A stretch of 64,000 nucleotides of DNA from Cyclobacteriaceae bacterium (GTDB lineage: Bacteria; Bacteroidota; Bacteroidia; Cytophagales; Cyclobacteriaceae): NCBI GenBank assembly GCA_028281285.1, contig JANQKF010000020.1, positions 1-64,000 on the forward strand, given 5' to 3'. Every line of letters begins with the position of its first letter. Position 1 is the first letter of the stretch. The notes beneath the pieces are model-generated. The model did no database searches. It was not told the DNA's origin and was given only the letters and a program-made list of their open reading frames with translations. Of the stretch, positions 6,606-15,226 are shown in pieces. The translations under genes were made by a program, and so were the position numbers.

Positions 6606-9199
6606 ATGTAAAGGACCCCAAGCCACCCAAGTTGGCCACTCGATTGTTTTTCACCTATTGTTCACCGGAGCTTCAGGAGGAAATTCATGGTGATATGGTG
6701 GAACGATTCAGAGATCACATCAAGGAATTTGGTCTTAGAAGGGCCAAACAGAAATACTGGCTGAATGTGCTCAAATTTTTCCGTTGGCATACGCTCAAAA
6801 GAAGAAAATCAAAACAATACTCAAAAAACAACATTGCTATGTTCAAGAACTACTTCAAAATAGCCTGGCGAAATGCGCTAAAGCATAAGGCCTATTCTAC
6901 CATTAATCTTTCGGGACTTGCTGTCGGATTGACGAGTTTCATCCTTATTGTCATCTATGTTCAACACCAGTTGAGCTATGATCAATTCCATGAGAACAAG
7001 GATCGAATTTTTAGGGTAGTCGATGGTGAATTTGCAATTACCCCCAATATTGTGGGTCCCATTCTAGCCAGGAATTTCACGGAGGAAATTGAGCACAGCG
7101 TTCGAACCATTATCATGGGGAGTCAGATCTTCAATCTTGAGGGCGAATCCTTCACTGATAATGTATTCCATGCCGATCCGGAGTTCTTTGATATGTTCAC
7201 CTTTGAAATGCTTTACGGCACAAAGGAGGCTATCAAGAACCCCAATAGTCTTGTGATATCAAGGAAGGAAGCTGTCAAAAGATTTGGGCGAGAGGATGTA
7301 CTGAATGAAACGCTTAAGATGTCGGGTCGGAACTACACCATAACAGGGGTATTGGCGGATATTCCCGAAAATTCAATGCTTCAGTTTGATTATGTAGCTC
7401 CGTTTTATGATTTACAATGGGCCAGAAGAGAACATTGGTCAAATACCAGCTATCATACATTTCTCCAATTGTCGAATGGTGTCGATGAGGGAGAATTCAG
7501 GATAAAAATCGAAGATCTTCTCAACGCAGATTTGGAAAACGAAGAAGATGAGCGACAGTCCTTCTTTCTTCAGGCTTTCCCAAGTATTTATTTGCAATCG
7601 GACATGCGGTTGGGTTATGAGATCGGACGAACCGGAGACATTAAGTACGTCTACATCTTCATGGCCGTTGCTGTACTCATTTTGCTTATCGCCTGCATCA
7701 ATTATGTAAACTTGTCCACCTCGCGGTCGCTGGAGCGGGCTAAGGAAGTAGGTATTCGAAAAGTTGTTGGGGCATATCGAAAACAGCTGGTGTTCCAGTT
7801 TTTGGGAGAATCATTTTTGTTTGTCTTTGGCTCACTGGCGGTTTCTATAGGCGTGTCTTACTTAATGATCCCTTATTTCAATCAATTGGCCGGTGTACAG
7901 CTCGACAAGTCCTTTTTATTGACAATGGATTTGTTGTTAACCCTTGGACTACTGGGGCTTGTAATCAGCTTACTCGCGGGTTTTTACCCGGCCATCATGT
8001 TGTCCACTTTTAAGCCCGTTGCCGTATTGAAGGGGAATTTCAAAAATTCTGGTGCCGGAAGCAGACTGCGAAAAGTACTTGTGGTTTTCCAATTTTCGAT
8101 TTCAGCATTTCTTCTGGTGGCCACATTGGTGGTCAATAAACAACTCAGTTACATTCAGAATAAGAATCTGGGCTATGACAGGGAGCAAGTACTATTCTTT
8201 CGAGTCAACGGAGAAGTAAAGTCGAATTTTCAGACTATCAAAAACGAACTTCTTGCAAATCCGAATATTGAAGCGGTCAGTATGACCTCCAATACACCAA
8301 TTAATGTCGGATCGGCCCATGGGATCAAAACAGGACCCACTGACGAAGATTACGAATTATTGTACTACATCACGGCCGATGAGGATTTTATTGATTTAAT
8401 GGATATGAAGGTTCTTGCAGGGGTTGACTTCAAAGAGCGCGCTGTACCCTTTGTAGAATTGGATTCAATAGAAAGAGTGCCGTCCATCATACTCAATGAA
8501 ACCGCCATTGGTCTTTTTGGCTGGACCCCACAGGAAGCTATTGGTAAAATGGTCACTGTTTCAGGTTATGAGGCACCGGTTCAGGCCGTTTTGGAGGACT
8601 TTCACTTCAAATCCATGCAAAATGAAATTGAACCGTTTGTTATTCTCTTCAATCCTCAACGTTACTACTTCGGCTTGATCAAATTGAAGACGGATCAAGC
8701 CAAGGAGACCATTGAGTTCTTGGAAAGCAAGATGCGGGAACTTGCCCCAAGCTTACCGTTAGAGTATCGTTTTCTCGATGACCATTTTGATAGCATGTAT
8801 CGGTTTGAATCAAGGCTGAAAGATGTCTTCCTGACTTTCGCTTCCATAGCTATAGTGATTGCATGTCTGGGAATGTTCGGTTTGATCTCTTTTATGTCTT
8901 TGAATCGCGCCAAGGAGATCGGCATCCGAAAAGTATTAGGGGCCTCAGTGCCGAACATTATCGTTCTCTTGTCAAGTGACTTTTTGAAACTGGTCTCGAT
9001 TGCTTTGATCATCTCTTTACCATTGGCCTACTACTTTATGTCAGATTGGTTAATGGATTATGCTTATAGTATTCAAGTTGGGGTTGATGTTCTGGTAATT
9101 TCCGTAATCTCCGCATTGTTGATCACGTGTATGACAATTGGCTATCAGGCCTTCAAGACGGCCGTGATCAATCCGGCAGGGATTCTTAGAAACGAATAA
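6602..9199 (+). CDS. FtsX/MacB-type ABC transporter permease with N-terminal prefix domain
   Basis: 865 residues. Residues 1-80 (CSPELQEEIHGDMVERFRDH) form the cytoplasmic prefix domain seen in permeases encoded next to PadR regulators. A first membrane helix follows at about 100-120, then a periplasmic MacB core (about 130-340), FtsX block 1 with three helices (about 350-470), a second periplasmic core and FtsX block 2 (about 740-855). Both FtsX blocks carry the RAKEIGIRKVLGA / RAKEVGIRKVVGA coupling motif. The protein is therefore a fused two-repeat permease. No ATPase gene is adjacent, so the partner must be elsewhere. Such systems usually move lipoproteins, peptides or antimicrobials; the substrate is unknown. 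Confidence 0.85.
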   Translation: MNVKDPKPPKLATRLFFTYCSPELQEEIHGDMVERFRDHIKEFGLRRAKQKYWLNVLKFFRWHTLKRRKSKQYSKNNIAMFKNYFKIAWRNALKHKAYSTINLSGLAVGLTSFILIVIYVQHQLSYDQFHENKDRIFRVVDGEFAITPNIVGPILARNFTEEIEHSVRTIIMGSQIFNLEGESFTDNVFHADPEFFDMFTFEMLYGTKEAIKNPNSLVISRKEAVKRFGREDVLNETLKMSGRNYTITGVLADIPENSMLQFDYVAPFYDLQWARREHWSNTSYHTFLQLSNGVDEGEFRIKIEDLLNADLENEEDERQSFFLQAFPSIYLQSDMRLGYEIGRTGDIKYVYIFMAVAVLILLIACINYVNLSTSRSLERAKEVGIRKVVGAYRKQLVFQFLGESFLFVFGSLAVSIGVSYLMIPYFNQLAGVQLDKSFLLTMDLLLTLGLLGLVISLLAGFYPAIMLSTFKPVAVLKGNFKNSGAGSRLRKVLVVFQFSISAFLLVATLVVNKQLSYIQNKNLGYDREQVLFFRVNGEVKSNFQTIKNELLANPNIEAVSMTSNTPINVGSAHGIKTGPTDEDYELLYYITADEDFIDLMDMKVLAGVDFKERAVPFVELDSIERVPSIILNETAIGLFGWTPQEAIGKMVTVSGYEAPVQAVLEDFHFKSMQNEIEPFVILFNPQRYYFGLIKLKTDQAKETIEFLESKMRELAPSLPLEYRFLDDHFDSMYRFESRLKDVFLTFASIAIVIACLGMFGLISFMSLNRAKEIGIRKVLGASVPNIIVLLSSDFLKLVSIALIISLPLAYYFMSDWLMDYAYSIQVGVDVLVISVISALLITCMTIGYQAFKTAVINPAGILRNE

Positions 9200-9209
9200 A
9201 CACATCTAT

Positions 9210-10646
9210 ATGAAAAGGCGTGCCGTCTATTTAATTAATACTGTATTGTTATTCACGGGATCACCTGTTTTTGCGTGGCAACAGCCCTCATCTTGTTCAG
9301 GTGTATATGCCGCAATGATTGAAAAGCTAGAAGCTAACTACATTGGCTTGCATCATTATCAGGATATGGGTAAGGGGACCGATTACGATCAACTCAAAAA
9401 GGAGTATGAAGGTCTGACCAAAGATATTGTGCTATCAGGTTGTACGGAGGTTTTGCAGGAGTTTCTCAACTTCTTCGAAGATGGACATTTGTTCGTGACA
9501 GAATTCCCCGATTTTTCTCAAAATCAGAAAGACTCGCTCAAAGATTATTCAAGAGGCATTATGACGTCTGATCAGGTTGAGAAACAGTTGAATTCACAAT
9601 CTTCGATCGAACTTACAGATGGGGACAAAATAATTGGTCGATACAGTGATCTGGATTCCGAAATTTCAGTAATAAAAAGGGGAGAGTTCTATGATGCTTT
9701 TATTGTCAAAACCAAGAAGGAAGGAACGCTGGAAGGTGAACTAAAGGCTCGGTTTAGATGGACAGGTGATGGTTATAAAATCAACTATCATACCTATGAC
9801 AGTACCTCTCGCTTTTTGACAGGAGATTTATACAAAGAAAATACCCTGCTAAAAATATCTGGAGGTGTGAGTTGGGTAAAATTGGATAGTCCCAATGAAA
9901 AAGAACTGGAAATGATTAATTGGGATGAGGGATTAAGGGCCCCTAAGATTATGATGATGGATGAAAATACGGTTCTGTTTTCTGTCCCTTCCTGGAATTT
10001 GAACTATCAGGACTTCGTTGCCCTTGTTAGAAAAAACAGAGACACCTTACTAAATGCAACGACCCTCATTTTGGATATTCGAGGGAATACAGGAGGTAAC
10101 GGGATCTACTTTCCCTTTTTCTATGTATTTGCTGATCGAAATATGCCTGGAGGACAGGGACACGTGCTAGCATCACCAGACAATGAGAAATACTTCAAAC
10201 GAAATCTTCAGTTTTCTAAGGATATCTATGGTCCTGTGGTTGAAGCCATTCAGAACAACATGGGTGAAATTGTCGATGGCCCGCAATACCCCGGAAGAAA
10301 ATTTAAACAGAGTAAAAGAAGCAAGGTAAAGAATGTAGCAATTCTTACTGATGGGGCATGTATGAGTGCTGCAGAATCCTTTATCCTTCATGCCAAAGGT
10401 GCCAGCACTAAAGTGAAAACTTTTGGTAGCCCAACTAGAGGTGTCATCGATTATACTTCGATTTTTATGGTGAGACTCGAATCCGGAGATCAGAAGATCA
10501 TGTTTGGGTACCCAACAGGAACGTTGAACAAGGACATCCCTTCAAATGGCTATAATAAAACGGGCATAGTCCCTGATGTGCCGATTTCTGAAGATGTAGA
10601 AGATAAGGTTGCCTTTATCATGGACTACTACCGGAAAGGTAAATGA
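9210..10646 (+). CDS. S41-family peptidase (exported)
   Basis: 478 residues with an N-terminal signal peptide (hydrophobic 8-22). The C-terminal half carries S41 features: LILDIRGNTGGNG (about 288-300) and the nucleophile segment LTDGACMSAAESF with Ser386, followed by a GSPTRG loop. No clear PDZ domain is visible, and the first 230 residues look like the cap region of Bacteroidetes S41 proteins. The usual CPP Lys spaced 25 residues after the Ser is not obvious, so the dyad may be arranged as in tricorn-type members. It starts 10 bases after the permease and may share its transcript, although substrates and partners are unknown. Confidence 0.78.
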   Translation: MKRRAVYLINTVLLFTGSPVFAWQQPSSCSGVYAAMIEKLEANYIGLHHYQDMGKGTDYDQLKKEYEGLTKDIVLSGCTEVLQEFLNFFEDGHLFVTEFPDFSQNQKDSLKDYSRGIMTSDQVEKQLNSQSSIELTDGDKIIGRYSDLDSEISVIKRGEFYDAFIVKTKKEGTLEGELKARFRWTGDGYKINYHTYDSTSRFLTGDLYKENTLLKISGGVSWVKLDSPNEKELEMINWDEGLRAPKIMMMDENTVLFSVPSWNLNYQDFVALVRKNRDTLLNATTLILDIRGNTGGNGIYFPFFYVFADRNMPGGQGHVLASPDNEKYFKRNLQFSKDIYGPVVEAIQNNMGEIVDGPQYPGRKFKQSKRSKVKNVAILTDGACMSAAESFILHAKGASTKVKTFGSPTRGVIDYTSIFMVRLESGDQKIMFGYPTGTLNKDIPSNGYNKTGIVPDVPISEDVEDKVAFIMDYYRKGK

Positions 10647-10676
10647 CATTATTGAACCAAATAATTTGTATTGACG

Positions 10677-10707
10677 TTTGCTAATTTCAAAAGGGATATT
10701 ACCTTTG
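10677..10707 (+). promoter_or_regulatory. Bacteroidetes-type promoter of the phhA-his leader
   Basis: TTTG at 10677-10680 and TACCTTTG at 10700-10707 are separated by exactly 19 bases, a full match to the Bacteroidetes primary-sigma consensus TTTG-N19-TAnnTTTG. Initiation is expected 5-7 bases beyond the -7 box, at or next to the ATG at 10713, so the leader ORF may be read from a leaderless mRNA. Confidence 0.75.
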
Positions 10708-10712
10708 ACGCA

Positions 10713-10784
10713 ATGATTAACAGAAACGCATATTACTACCACTATTACCACAACCCGATGCTTCGGAACGGTAGTGCTATGTGA
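10713..10784 (+). CDS. Tyr/His-rich leader peptide of a transcription attenuator
   Basis: A 23-codon ORF from ATG at 10713 to TGA at 10782-10784. The peptide begins MINRNAYYYHYYHN, with five Tyr (residues 7, 8, 9, 11, 12) and two His codons (10, 13), then continues PMLRNGSAM. It starts right after a strong promoter and is followed by mutually exclusive antiterminator and terminator stems upstream of phenylalanine hydroxylase. This is the classic arrangement of an amino-acid attenuator. The likely sensed amino acid is tyrosine, the product of the first gene. The two His codons may add histidine sensing for the downstream his genes. Function is inferred; the ORF and stems are seen directly. Confidence 0.72.
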   Translation: MINRNAYYYHYYHNPMLRNGSAM

Positions 10785-10829
10785 TCAGGAAAGAAATTAA
10801 AAACTGAAAATATAAGACCCGGTTCCGAA
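10762..10829 (+). promoter_or_regulatory. Antiterminator pairing of the phhA-his attenuator
   Basis: TTCGGAAC (10762-10769), inside the end of the leader ORF, is fully complementary to GTTCCGAA (10822-10829), which contains the 5' side of the terminator stem. GGT (10770-10772) can extend the pairing to ACC (10817-10819) past a 2-base bulge. A ribosome stalled at the Tyr codons (10731-10748) leaves this segment free. A ribosome reaching the stop codon covers it and lets the terminator form. Confidence 0.65.
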
Positions 10830-10845
10830 AGAGCCGGGTTTTTTT
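10817..10845 (+). terminator. Rho-independent terminator (attenuator) before phhA
   Basis: A 9-bp stem ACCCGGTTC / GAGCCGGGT with one G-U pair and loop CGAAA is followed by a T run to 10845. It sits 31 bases before the phenylalanine hydroxylase start, so it must be conditional if that gene is read from the upstream promoter. Confidence 0.8.
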
Positions 10846-10876
10846 ATGGATTACGAATAAGATAACTACCTATACA

Positions 10877-11611
10877 ATGAAACAGGAATACGATAAGTAC
10901 ACAGAAGAGGACCAGAAAGTCTGGAAGATCCTTTTTGACCGGCAAATGCCAAATCTGCCTAAGGCAGCAACTCAGGAGTTCATGAAAGGAATTGAGAGAG
11001 TCAACTTTAACGGTGAGGCCATTCCTAATTTCGAGGAAACGAATAAAGTTTTGAAAAGCCTGACAGGCTGGGAAATCTATGCGGTACCAGGAATCGTGGA
11101 GGATGATTTATTCTTTGACCTTATGGCGAATAGGAAATTCCCGGCTACCACGTGGGTAAGGAAGATGAGCGAACTCGACTATCTGGAAGAGCCGGACATG
11201 TTCCATGATGTGTTCGCCCACATTCCGTTATTGACCAATCAGGCGTTTGTGGATTTCCTTCAGGCGATCAGCAAATTTGGCCAGGAATGGATCGATGATG
11301 AGTGGGCAATCCATTTGCTCTCAAGAATCTATTGGTTCACGATTGAGTTTGGGTTGATAAGAGAACAAGGAGAGATCAAGATTTATGGTGCAGGTATTCT
11401 GTCATCCTCAGGAGAAACAAAATTCTCTTTGAGCGATGAACCTGAGCACTTTGAATTTGATGTGGATAAAATGCTAGACACTCCTTACAGAAAAGACATG
11501 ATGCAAGATAAGTACTTCATTATTGATTCCTACGAGCAATTGTACTCGTCAATTCCCGAGATCAAAGAGAAGATTGAATTGAGGTTGAAGGAGAAGGCGG
11601 CATTGGCTTAA
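10877..11611 (+). CDS. phhA: Phenylalanine 4-monooxygenase
   Basis: 244 residues, the size of bacterial single-domain aromatic amino acid hydroxylases that lack the eukaryotic ACT regulatory domain. The non-haem iron ligands are in place: His110 and His115 in FHDVFAH, and Glu157 in WFTIEFG. The pterin/substrate region (DEPEHFEFD) is also typical. The enzyme uses tetrahydrobiopterin and O2 to turn Phe into Tyr in the cytoplasm. It is the first structural gene after the Tyr-rich attenuator, which suggests expression rises when Tyr-tRNA runs short. hisH follows after 31 bases on the same strand. Tyrosine or tryptophan hydroxylase is unlikely in this setting. Confidence 0.93.
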   Translation: MKQEYDKYTEEDQKVWKILFDRQMPNLPKAATQEFMKGIERVNFNGEAIPNFEETNKVLKSLTGWEIYAVPGIVEDDLFFDLMANRKFPATTWVRKMSELDYLEEPDMFHDVFAHIPLLTNQAFVDFLQAISKFGQEWIDDEWAIHLLSRIYWFTIEFGLIREQGEIKIYGAGILSSSGETKFSLSDEPEHFEFDVDKMLDTPYRKDMMQDKYFIIDSYEQLYSSIPEIKEKIELRLKEKAALA

Positions 11612-11642
11612 ACCGTTTGAGCGTTCTGAAGTTGTTAAGGCT

Positions 11643-12224
11643 ATGGATGTAGTCATCATAGACTATAATGCGGGGAATGTACGATCAGTGAGCTATGCGC
11701 TTCAACGGTTGGGTGTAGATCCAATTTTGAGTGCTGAAGCTGAGGTGATTCGAAAAGCAGATAAAGTGATCTTTCCCGGGGTGGGTGAGGCGAGCACAGC
11801 CATGAGGTTTTTGGAAGAAAGGAACCTTAAAGAGGTAATCAAGGAGCTTCAGCAACCGGTATTTGGGGTTTGTCTGGGGCTTCAATTACTCTGCACTCAT
11901 TCAGAGGAAAATGATACTGAAGGGTTAGATATATTTGATGTCAGGGTCAAAAGGTTTGAACCAAAGCTGAAGGTGCCTCAAATGGGATGGAATAGCCTGA
12001 AATCGATGAATTCACCGCTTTTCGATGGTATCGATGAAAACAGTCATGTCTACTTTGTGCATAGTTATTATGCCGAATTAAGTGACTATACAGTAGCTCG
12101 ATCGGATTACATAAACCCGTTTAGTGCTGCTCTGCAAAAGGATAATTTCTATGCGTTGCAGGCCCACCCTGAGAAGAGTGGAAAAGTTGGAGAACGGATA
12201 CTGGAAAATTTTCTGAAACTATGA
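11643..12224 (+). CDS. hisH: Imidazole glycerol phosphate synthase, glutaminase subunit
   Basis: 193 residues, usual HisH length. It is a class I glutamine amidotransferase with nucleophile Cys77 in FGVCLGLQLL and the His175/Glu177 pair in LQAHPEKSG. The N-terminus (IDYNAGNVRSVSYAL) and PQMGWN motif are HisH-specific. It releases ammonia from glutamine and passes it to HisF for imidazole ring closure in histidine synthesis. It lies between phhA and hisA. Instead of the tight spacing seen later in the operon, 128 bases with a dispersed inverted repeat separate it from hisA. Confidence 0.96.
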   Translation: MDVVIIDYNAGNVRSVSYALQRLGVDPILSAEAEVIRKADKVIFPGVGEASTAMRFLEERNLKEVIKELQQPVFGVCLGLQLLCTHSEENDTEGLDIFDVRVKRFEPKLKVPQMGWNSLKSMNSPLFDGIDENSHVYFVHSYYAELSDYTVARSDYINPFSAALQKDNFYALQAHPEKSGKVGERILENFLKL

Positions 12225-12232
12225 ACCCAAAC

Positions 12233-12339
12233 GTCATTCTGAAGGAGGGTATCTGTCTAAGAGACGGTAGACGACTGAAAGAATCCCCTTATGGCGAAAA
12301 CGAGATTCTTTCGCTTCATCATGTTTCGCTCAGAATGAC
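12233..12339. repeat. Dispersed inverted-repeat element inside the his operon
   Basis: 107 bases bounded by perfect 10-bp inverted ends, GTCATTCTGA and TCAGAATGAC. Inside are GAAAGAATC and GATTCTTTCG, which can pair as an inner stem. The same end pattern recurs at 16222, 16313, 21931, 24054, 24350 and 24411. This is the only copy seen between genes of one apparent operon, so its transcript hairpin could affect hisH/hisA expression or mRNA processing. Confidence 0.7.
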
Positions 12340-12352
12340 AATTAACTGAAAG

Positions 12353-13072
12353 ATGAAAATAATTCCTGCGATAGATATTATTGACGGCAAGTGCGTAAGG
12401 CTCACTCAAGGAGACTATGCCCAAAAGAAAGAGTATGCATCCGATCCATTAGAGGTGGCCCAAAGGTTTGAAAAGGCCGGGCTTTCCCGATTGCATATTG
12501 TTGATCTTGATGGAGCCAAGTCCAGAAAAGTAGTGAATGCCGAAACGCTAAAAAGAGTGGCGGATAATACCAACTTAGCCATAGATTTTGGAGGCGGAAT
12601 AAAGTCAAATGAATCGCTGGAGCTAGTTTTGGCTTCAGGTGCAAACCAGGTGACGGCCGGAAGCATAGCGGCCAAAAACCCTGAGCTTGTCAAGCAGTGG
12701 ATCAACCAATATGGACCCGAAAAGATCATTCTGGGAGCGGATGTAAAGGAAGAGGAAATAGCCATTAACGGCTGGCAGGAAGGCTCTGGAATAAATTTGT
12801 TTAATTTTTTAGACCAATACATTAAACAAAATATTATTTACTGTATTTGTACTGACGTAAGTAGAGACGGATTACTCCAGGGACCATCTTTTCAATTGTA
12901 TCAAAGAATAATGGCGCGCTTTCCAACGCTAAAACTCATAGCAAGTGGCGGTGTATCCTCGATGGATGACTTGGTTGAACTTGAAAAAATTGGAGTATAT
13001 GGAGCCATTGTCGGAAAGGCTTATTATGAAGGAAGAGTTAGTTTGGATGAGTTAGCAGCAATAGATCAGTAA
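12353..13072 (+). CDS. hisA: Phosphoribosylformimino-5-aminoimidazole carboxamide ribotide isomerase
   Basis: 239 residues, a (beta/alpha)8 barrel with two half-barrel repeats. The first catalytic Asp is Asp8 in [14 protein letters not shown]; the second lies in [10 protein letters not shown]. Phosphate-binding Gly motifs are [10 protein letters not shown] and [11 protein letters not shown]. It carries out the Amadori rearrangement of ProFAR to PRFAR in histidine synthesis, just before HisHF. hisF starts one base after the stop with no real gap, so they are co-translated. The second Asp separates it from TrpF-like enzymes. Confidence 0.96.
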   Translation: MKIIPAIDIIDGKCVRLTQGDYAQKKEYASDPLEVAQRFEKAGLSRLHIVDLDGAKSRKVVNAETLKRVADNTNLAIDFGGGIKSNESLELVLASGANQVTAGSIAAKNPELVKQWINQYGPEKIILGADVKEEEIAINGWQEGSGINLFNFLDQYIKQNIIYCICTDVSRDGLLQGPSFQLYQRIMARFPTLKLIASGGVSSMDDLVELEKIGVYGAIVGKAYYEGRVSLDELAAIDQ

Positions 13073-13073
13073 T

Positions 13074-13835
13074 ATGTTAACTAAGAGAATCATACCCTGC
13101 TTAGATATCAAAGATGGTCGGACCGTGAAGGGAGTGAACTTTGTCGGTTTACGGGATGCGGGTGATCCGGTGGAGCTGGCAGCACGTTATGCCAAGGAAG
13201 GAGCCGATGAATTGGTGTTTTTGGATATTACAGCGACAGTCGAAAAACGAAAGACATTGGTTGAACTGGTCAATCGCATTGCGGCCGAAATTAATATCCC
13301 CTTTACCGTAGGAGGAGGAATTTCAAGTAAGGAAGATGTCTCAGCCCTTTTGAATGCCGGTGCCGACAAGATTTCGATCAACTCGGCAGCAGTGAAACGA
13401 CCTGAACTGATAGATGAACTGGCCCTCGAATTTGGAAGTCAATGTGTGGTGGTGGCCATTGATTCACGATTGATTGAAGGCGAACATATTGTGCATGTTC
13501 GAGGAGGTAGAACCCCTACAGAACTTCGAACATTGTCCTGGTCGAAAGAAGTGGAAAGCCGAGGTGGAGGTGAGATTTTATTGACTTCAATGGACCATGA
13601 CGGGACTAAGTCTGGGTTTGCAAACGAATTAGTTGCTGAAATTTCTTCATCACTTTCAATACCTGTAATTGCGTCAGGAGGAGCAGGTACGATGGACCAC
13701 TTTGTAGATACATTTACCACAGGCAAAGCAGATGCGGCCCTGGCAGCAAGCATCTTCCATTTTAAGGAAATAGGAGTGCCGGAACTCAAGAAATACCTAA
13801 GAGAACACAATTTACCTATAAGAATTGAACGATGA
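13074..13835 (+). CDS. hisF: Imidazole glycerol phosphate synthase, cyclase subunit
   Basis: 253 residues, normal HisF length. Asp11 is in [15 protein letters not shown], and the second catalytic Asp is in [11 protein letters not shown]. Further hallmarks are [23 protein letters not shown] and [13 protein letters not shown]. With HisH it forms a two-subunit enzyme that channels ammonia through the barrel and makes IGP and AICAR from PRFAR. The 3' end overlaps hisIE by 4 bases (ATGA), a coupling typical of this operon. Confidence 0.97.
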   Translation: MLTKRIIPCLDIKDGRTVKGVNFVGLRDAGDPVELAARYAKEGADELVFLDITATVEKRKTLVELVNRIAAEINIPFTVGGGISSKEDVSALLNAGADKISINSAAVKRPELIDELALEFGSQCVVVAIDSRLIEGEHIVHVRGGRTPTELRTLSWSKEVESRGGGEILLTSMDHDGTKSGFANELVAEISSSLSIPVIASGGAGTMDHFVDTFTTGKADAALAASIFHFKEIGVPELKKYLREHNLPIRIER

Positions 13836-14443
13836 GAGCATTGACTAATTCGAACGAAGTCAAATTTGATGATAAAGGACTGGTTCCGGCTATTGTTCAA
13901 GACAACTCGACCGGTAAAGTTTTAATGTTGGGCTATATGAATAGCGATTCGATAAAGAAGACGCAGGAATCCGGAAAGGTCACTTTCTTCAGTCGGAGTA
14001 AGCAGCGCCTGTGGACAAAAGGAGAGACCAGTGGAAATTTTCTTAATCTAAAAGAGCTATTGATTGATTGTGATCAGGATGCCGTGCTGGTCAAAGCAGT
14101 TCCCGAAGGCCCGACTTGTCACACGGGCACTGACACTTGTTTCAATGAGAAGAACGACTCAAATGTTTCATTTCTTGACCATCTGACCTCGGTAATCAAG
14201 GATCGGAAAGACAAACCAGTTGACGAGTCATATACTGCTCGTTTGTTTGCAAAAGGGCTCAATAAAATGGCCCAGAAGGTCGGAGAAGAAGCAGTCGAAT
14301 TGGTGATTGAGGCAAAGGACAACAACGATGAATTGTTTTTGAATGAGGCGGCCGATTTGCTCTTTCACTATATGATTCTGCTCGAAGCGAAAGGTTACTC
14401 GTTGACCGATATTGTCGAAGTATTGCAGCAACGACACCGATAA
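13832..14443 (+). CDS. hisIE: Bifunctional phosphoribosyl-AMP cyclohydrolase / phosphoribosyl-ATP pyrophosphatase
   Basis: 203 residues with two domains. The N-terminal HisI part (about 10-110) has MLGYMNSDS, the [16 protein letters not shown] motif and the zinc-binding cysteines in [20 protein letters not shown] and TCF. The C-terminal HisE part (about 115-203) has the acidic helical motif [14 protein letters not shown] followed by [14 protein letters not shown]. It hydrolyses PR-ATP to PR-AMP and opens the ring to ProFAR. hisG, hisD, hisC and hisB are not in this window, so the pathway is split between loci. Confidence 0.96.
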   Translation: MRALTNSNEVKFDDKGLVPAIVQDNSTGKVLMLGYMNSDSIKKTQESGKVTFFSRSKQRLWTKGETSGNFLNLKELLIDCDQDAVLVKAVPEGPTCHTGTDTCFNEKNDSNVSFLDHLTSVIKDRKDKPVDESYTARLFAKGLNKMAQKVGEEAVELVIEAKDNNDELFLNEAADLLFHYMILLEAKGYSLTDIVEVLQQRHR

Positions 14444-14477
14444 GGATAATCCTGTTTATGATTGTATATTAGGGGAT

Positions 14478-15212
14478 ATGGTCGTTAAACAAAGGGTCAC
14501 TCTATTCCTGATTTTCTTCCTCAGTTTTGGTAGTTATTTGAAGGCGCAGATCAACACTGATCGCCCTACCCAAACCTCTTCGTCTTTTTTGGTTTCGAAA
14601 GGGGCTTTGCAAATTGAAACCGGTTATGCGAATAGAAAGTTTAATAACGAGAATTTCTTTACGCTCAATTCAACACAGATACGCTACGGGGTTTCCAGGA
14701 AAATTGAATTGCGCGTTTCTCAGGACTTGTCACAAAATCGAATTGATAGGGGTACGAATGGAACTTTCACCACTGATCCTAATTTTACCAATGCTCAAAT
14801 CGGGGTGCGGGTTCATCTTTTGGATGAAGATAAATGGGTGCCTCAAATGTCGGTTCAGGCCAATATAGGAGTGGATCTGTCCGATGTCCGATTGAACATG
14901 TCACATAATATTAATCGGGATTGGTGCATTGGGTATACGCTGGGGCTTGATTTCCCCAATGCATTTAGTTATCGGGCCATTTATTCAGTGGTGGCGAATT
15001 ATGCGATGAGAGATAAATTCACCCTCTTCACAGAGCTTTCCGGAAACTCTCCAAGATTTCATACCAAGGAGTTGTCATTGACCTTCGGATTGCTCTTTGC
15101 TGCTGGCCCCAACTTGCAGTTGGATATTTATAGTGGTCGAACTATTACTGCGGTAAAAACTTACGATTCAGTTCTGGGATTTGGTCTGGCGTTTAGTCTT
15201 CCTAAGAAATAG
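14478..15212 (+). CDS. Predicted outer-membrane barrel of the phenol MetA-pathway/transporter type
   Basis: I place the start at ATG 14478 (244 residues) because it gives a clean signal peptide (VTLFLIFFLSFGSYLKAQ); a start at 14412 would overlap hisIE and bury the signal. The mature end INTDRPTQT and the SKGALQIETGY motif are characteristic of Bacteroidetes proteins annotated as MetA-pathway-of-phenol-degradation-like or 'transporter'. Repeated amphipathic strands (RYGVSRKIELRVSQDL, AQIGVRVHLL) support a beta barrel. It sits 34 bases after hisIE and 14 before ctlX, so it probably belongs to the same transcript; its link with histidine or citrulline metabolism is unclear. Confidence 0.66.
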   Translation: MVVKQRVTLFLIFFLSFGSYLKAQINTDRPTQTSSSFLVSKGALQIETGYANRKFNNENFFTLNSTQIRYGVSRKIELRVSQDLSQNRIDRGTNGTFTTDPNFTNAQIGVRVHLLDEDKWVPQMSVQANIGVDLSDVRLNMSHNINRDWCIGYTLGLDFPNAFSYRAIYSVVANYAMRDKFTLFTELSGNSPRFHTKELSLTFGLLFAAGPNLQLDIYSGRTITAVKTYDSVLGFGLAFSLPKK

Positions 15213-15226
15213 TTCTATCTTTCGGC

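Noticed and set aside
14412-14477. Upstream start for the barrel protein after hisIE
   Set aside because: It would overlap hisIE by 32 bases and place the signal peptide internally.
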